From NCBI GenBank assembly GCA_026987025.1, contig JALSNJ010000017.1:56978-120977 (forward strand): a stretch of 64,000 nucleotides of DNA, read 5' to 3'. The notes beneath the pieces are model-generated. The model was given only the letters and a program-made list of their open reading frames with translations. It was not told where the DNA came from and searched no databases. This stretch comes from Candidatus Aminicenantota bacterium (GTDB lineage Bacteria; Acidobacteriota; Aminicenantia; S016-38). How positions within the stretch are numbered: position 1 is the first letter of the stretch; every line of letters begins with the position of its first letter. The translations under genes were made by a program, and so were the position numbers. Shown one piece after another: positions 62,441 to 64,000 of the stretch.

Positions 62441-62937
62441 ACCATGAATGTGGAATTATACAGGGCCAGATGTATCAGGAAGAGGGGCCAAAGGAGATAA
62501 TAAACAGAATTTTCAAAGACCTGGACTCGTGAGAGAGGGAGATAGGATTCTTTTAAACCCAATGTGCTGGCCCCTGCTACCCCCCAGGGTTATAACCACC
62601 CATCCTTACCCAGATGGTTCTAACCTTAGCGGCAAAGAACATGTTCGGGACGGTCCCCGGAAGGCTGAAGGCAGAGTAGCGTGGAAGGGAATCCCGATAC
62701 ACGGACTCCGCCAGGATGTTGCCTTCGGTTTACCTATTCAGACCCCTGACCTTCAGATAATGGACGCAATTTGGCCATGCTGGGAGCGAAGAAACTCGCT
62801 TATCCTATAAAAACGGCTGGGGAGGAAGGGCTCCTTCCGGGAAGTTAAATTGTTCTCTTCCTGAACCGAAGGTAATCGTAGAAAAGGGGAATATCACGAG
62901 GTCCTCCCCATACAAAAATTTAGATATAATAAATGCG
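62441..62937. other. 497-base stretch without a recognisable gene
   Basis: An open frame of 120 codons (62448-62810, plus) has no ribosome site or promoter and reads unlike a protein family. Short hairpins occur: AGCGA/TCGCT around 62785-62800 and GGAAGG-GCT-CCTTCC at 62824-62838, the latter without a T tract. I saw no tRNA, tmRNA, SRP RNA or CRISPR pattern. It may be a decayed gene, an element remnant or an unrecognised structured RNA. Confidence 0.4.
62925..62930 (+). promoter_or_regulatory. Leaderless promoter -10 box of the Cas4-like pair
   Basis: TATAAT, seven bases, ATG 62938; no ribosome site. Confidence 0.55.
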
Positions 62938-63192
62938 ATGGTTAAGTCATGTAAGAAAAGAATAGATGTAGTTTGTGTCTATGAGGTGAAGGAGTTCACA
63001 TTTTGCCCTTATAGTTTATTTTGGTTTTGGGTGGATGAGGGGATAAGGAATAACGCAAAGTTGCCAAAACCTGGCAAGGGAGGTCCAGCCCAGGTTTTCC
63101 CAAAGTCCCCCAGCCCTGTAAGCCTGAGACCCTTCTGGATTATCCTCGGGTTAATACTTTTGTTCATAATGATTGCCATAGTTCTGCATTGA
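62938..63192 (+). CDS. Cas4-like N-terminal half: CP motif plus C-terminal membrane helix
   Basis: 84 residues. The start (IDVVCVYEVKEFTFCPYSLF) matches the first element of Cas4/DUF83 proteins, where a Cys followed by Pro (here C23) is the first ligand of the Fe-S cluster. A Pro/Gly-rich stretch follows, and the chain ends in a membrane helix (RPFWIILGLILLFIMIAIVL). The stop overlaps the start of the next gene (TGATG). I infer that it pairs with the downstream product. Alone it would be too short for any known nuclease. Confidence 0.6.
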   Translation: MVKSCKKRIDVVCVYEVKEFTFCPYSLFWFWVDEGIRNNAKLPKPGKGGPAQVFPKSPSPVSLRPFWIILGLILLFIMIAIVLH

Positions 63193-63659
63193 TGGAAAAA
63201 ATTTTTATTTTGCCCCTTATTGTCATACTCCTGACTTTTTTGATTGCTCTGTTTAAGTTGAAGGTTAAACTTCGCCCAAGACGCTACCAATACATTTATT
63301 CCAAGAGGAGAAAGCTCTCGGGAAAACCCTTTATAGAATTCAAGAAAAAAGAGATTGCATTAATCCTCACAAAGAAAAACGGACAATTATTTTACTCCGA
63401 CCTTGTGAGGTTAGCCCTTTATAGTTTTTTAATTCAGGAAAAATACAGAGTTTTTCCTAAGGTGTTTTTCAAGGTGAAGGGGGCTAAAGAAAAAACCCCT
63501 GTAAACATTACCCAGGAAGACATAAAAGAAGCTCTCATCTTAGCAGAAAGGGCCAGGGCCTTCAAAATGGGTTCCTGGATTCCTGGAGAGGACGCCGTGG
63601 ACCCTCGAAAATGCCGAAATTGTCCCCATCTGCACCGCTGCCCCTTTGCTAAGCCCTAA
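63192..63659 (+). CDS. Cas4-like C-terminal half: membrane helix, degenerate PD-(D/E)XK core, Cys triad
   Basis: 155 residues: an N-terminal membrane helix (IFILPLIVILLTFLIALF), a basic segment, a Cas4-like core and a C-terminal cysteine cluster C141-x2-C144-x5-C150, as in Cas4 Fe-S sites. The core aligns with Cas4 as GKPF for GKPD and LILTKK for VEVK, so the metal-binding Asp and Glu are gone and only the Lys remains; YSDLVRLALYSFLIQE matches the Cas4 QLAAYALLLEE helix. Likely not a nuclease. ATG 63192 is coupled to the upstream gene. Confidence 0.6.
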   Translation: MEKIFILPLIVILLTFLIALFKLKVKLRPRRYQYIYSKRRKLSGKPFIEFKKKEIALILTKKNGQLFYSDLVRLALYSFLIQEKYRVFPKVFFKVKGAKEKTPVNITQEDIKEALILAERARAFKMGSWIPGEDAVDPRKCRNCPHLHRCPFAKP

Positions 63660-63890
63660 GAGAACCCCTCCCCTCCATCCATAAATACATTGGATATATC
63701 AAATTGGTAAACTTATATGCCCCTCTGCCCGCCTCCCGGTCCCGCTCTATCACCCCAAGTTCCCTCATTTTCCTCAGAAAATTATGGAAACCCGCTTTTC
63801 TTTATCGCTCAGTTTCCTTTCCACTTCCTTTATGGTGAACTTCTCCGATAGGGATTCCCCCAACTTCCTCATCCCTCCCAAATTTGGGGA
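63649..63890 (-). pseudogene. Frameshifted winged-helix remnant (C-terminus of an ATPase or regulator)
   Basis: Two minus-strand frames join into one winged helix. The first frame reads MRKLGESLSEKFTIKEVERK and ends just past LSDKEK; the second, shifted, reads KAGFHNFLRKMRELGVIERD and REAGRGAYKFTNLIYPMYLW up to the stop TAG at 63649. This looks like the C-terminal DNA-binding part of AAA-type ATP-binding proteins. The upstream end is cut by the GGGGACAGACCC repeat, so the rest of the gene is missing. It overlaps the Cas4-like end by 11 bases. Confidence 0.5.
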
Positions 63891-63902
63891 CAGACCCTTT
63901 TT
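63882..63902. repeat. GGGGACAGACCC intergenic repeat, copy 2
   Basis: ATTTGGGGACAGACCCTTTTT, the same core and orientation as copy 1 at 61152-61179. The two copies bracket the AT-richer chitinase and Cas4-like region. To the right (63903-64000) I see no convincing gene. Confidence 0.6.
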
Positions 63903-64000
63903 CCAAATTTTCCCCTCCGAAGACCATTCCCGGACTGTGAAACTCCGCCAGAGCCTCCACCTCCCCCCTTCTTCTCCGCCCCCACACCTCCCCTGAGGAA

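Noticed and set aside
62448..62810. 120-codon open frame after the chitinase
   Set aside because: No ribosome site or promoter, and amino-acid order (many Pro, Gly, Arg and Trp) unlike a folded family; kept as unassigned DNA.
63802..63987. Minus-strand 61-codon frame at the right edge
   Set aside because: Runs through the repeat and out of frame with the winged helix; no recognisable protein pattern.
62441..64000. CRISPR array near the Cas4-like genes
   Set aside because: No regularly spaced direct repeats were found; only two copies of GGGGACAGACCC about 2.7 kb apart.

Overview
The window comes from a diderm bacterium. It carries lpxD for lipid A, a TonB-dependent outer-membrane receptor, an SH3/beta-barrel surface protein and minor type IV pilins. 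The chromosome is very compact: neighbouring genes usually overlap by 1-30 bases, including at convergent ends. Arginine is written mostly AGG/AGA, and the RNase P RNA is clearly more GC-rich than the genes around it. Those last traits suggest a thermophile (inference). No 16S or tRNA gene is present, and I cannot name the phylum.

Layout. 1-3.6 kb (minus): F0 part of the ATP synthase (small hypothetical gene, atpZ, atpI, atpB, atpE), then a YihY membrane protein and lpxD, which is cut by the window edge. 3.8-13.9 kb: secreted SH3/beta-barrel protein, mutS, a dipeptidyl peptidase IV-type protease, a Yip1 protein, a coiled-coil methyltransferase, a sodium/solute symporter, a Lys-rich putative DNA-binding protein and a histidine phosphatase. 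14-19 kb: ribBA, rnpB and queA packed on the plus strand, then a TSUP permease and a class V aminotransferase/cysteine desulfurase. 19-27 kb (minus): translation operon nusA-infB-ylxP-rbfA-nrnA-truB, running into an NSS sodium symporter, a previously unlisted 36-residue accessory subunit and a CDP-alcohol phosphatidyltransferase. 27-31.6 kb: a c-di-GMP pair (PilZ, GAF-HD-GYP), an amidohydrolase and rtcB. 31.6-39.2 kb (minus): secreted protein, metallo-beta-lactamase fold hydrolase and CDF exporter, preceded by a nickel/cobalt uptake operon from TonB receptor to ECF transporter. 39.3-43.8 kb: purC, a PHP phosphoesterase, cvpA, a Fis-like protein and groES-groEL. 43.8-50.3 kb: pilY1 and four minor pilin genes. 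50.3-61 kb (minus): a GlmU-like/galK pair, the pyrR-pyrB-pyrC operon continuing into an Fe-S protein, an RsbU-type phosphatase, rnc and a Cys/Met PLP enzyme, and upstream a glycosyltransferase. 61-64 kb: AT-richer accessory end with a chitinase, a gene-free stretch, a split Cas4-like membrane gene pair, a frameshifted winged-helix remnant and two copies of a GGGGACAGACCC repeat.

How it fits together. The c subunit carries most of a sodium-binding site, and two sodium symporters (SSS, NSS) sit nearby, so sodium-coupled energetics is plausible. The nickel/cobalt operon could carry metal from the outside to the cytoplasm, with a CDF exporter immediately downstream. Pilus tip assembly and c-di-GMP turnover genes point to surface motility or attachment.

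Two signals stand out. First, at least nine genes start 6-8 bases after a TATAAT-like -10 box with no ribosome binding site, so leaderless mRNAs seem common. Second, at 62938-63659 a Cas4/Dna2-type protein appears to be divided into two translationally coupled, membrane-anchored halves: the four cluster cysteines are split 1+3 and the nuclease acidic residues are missing.
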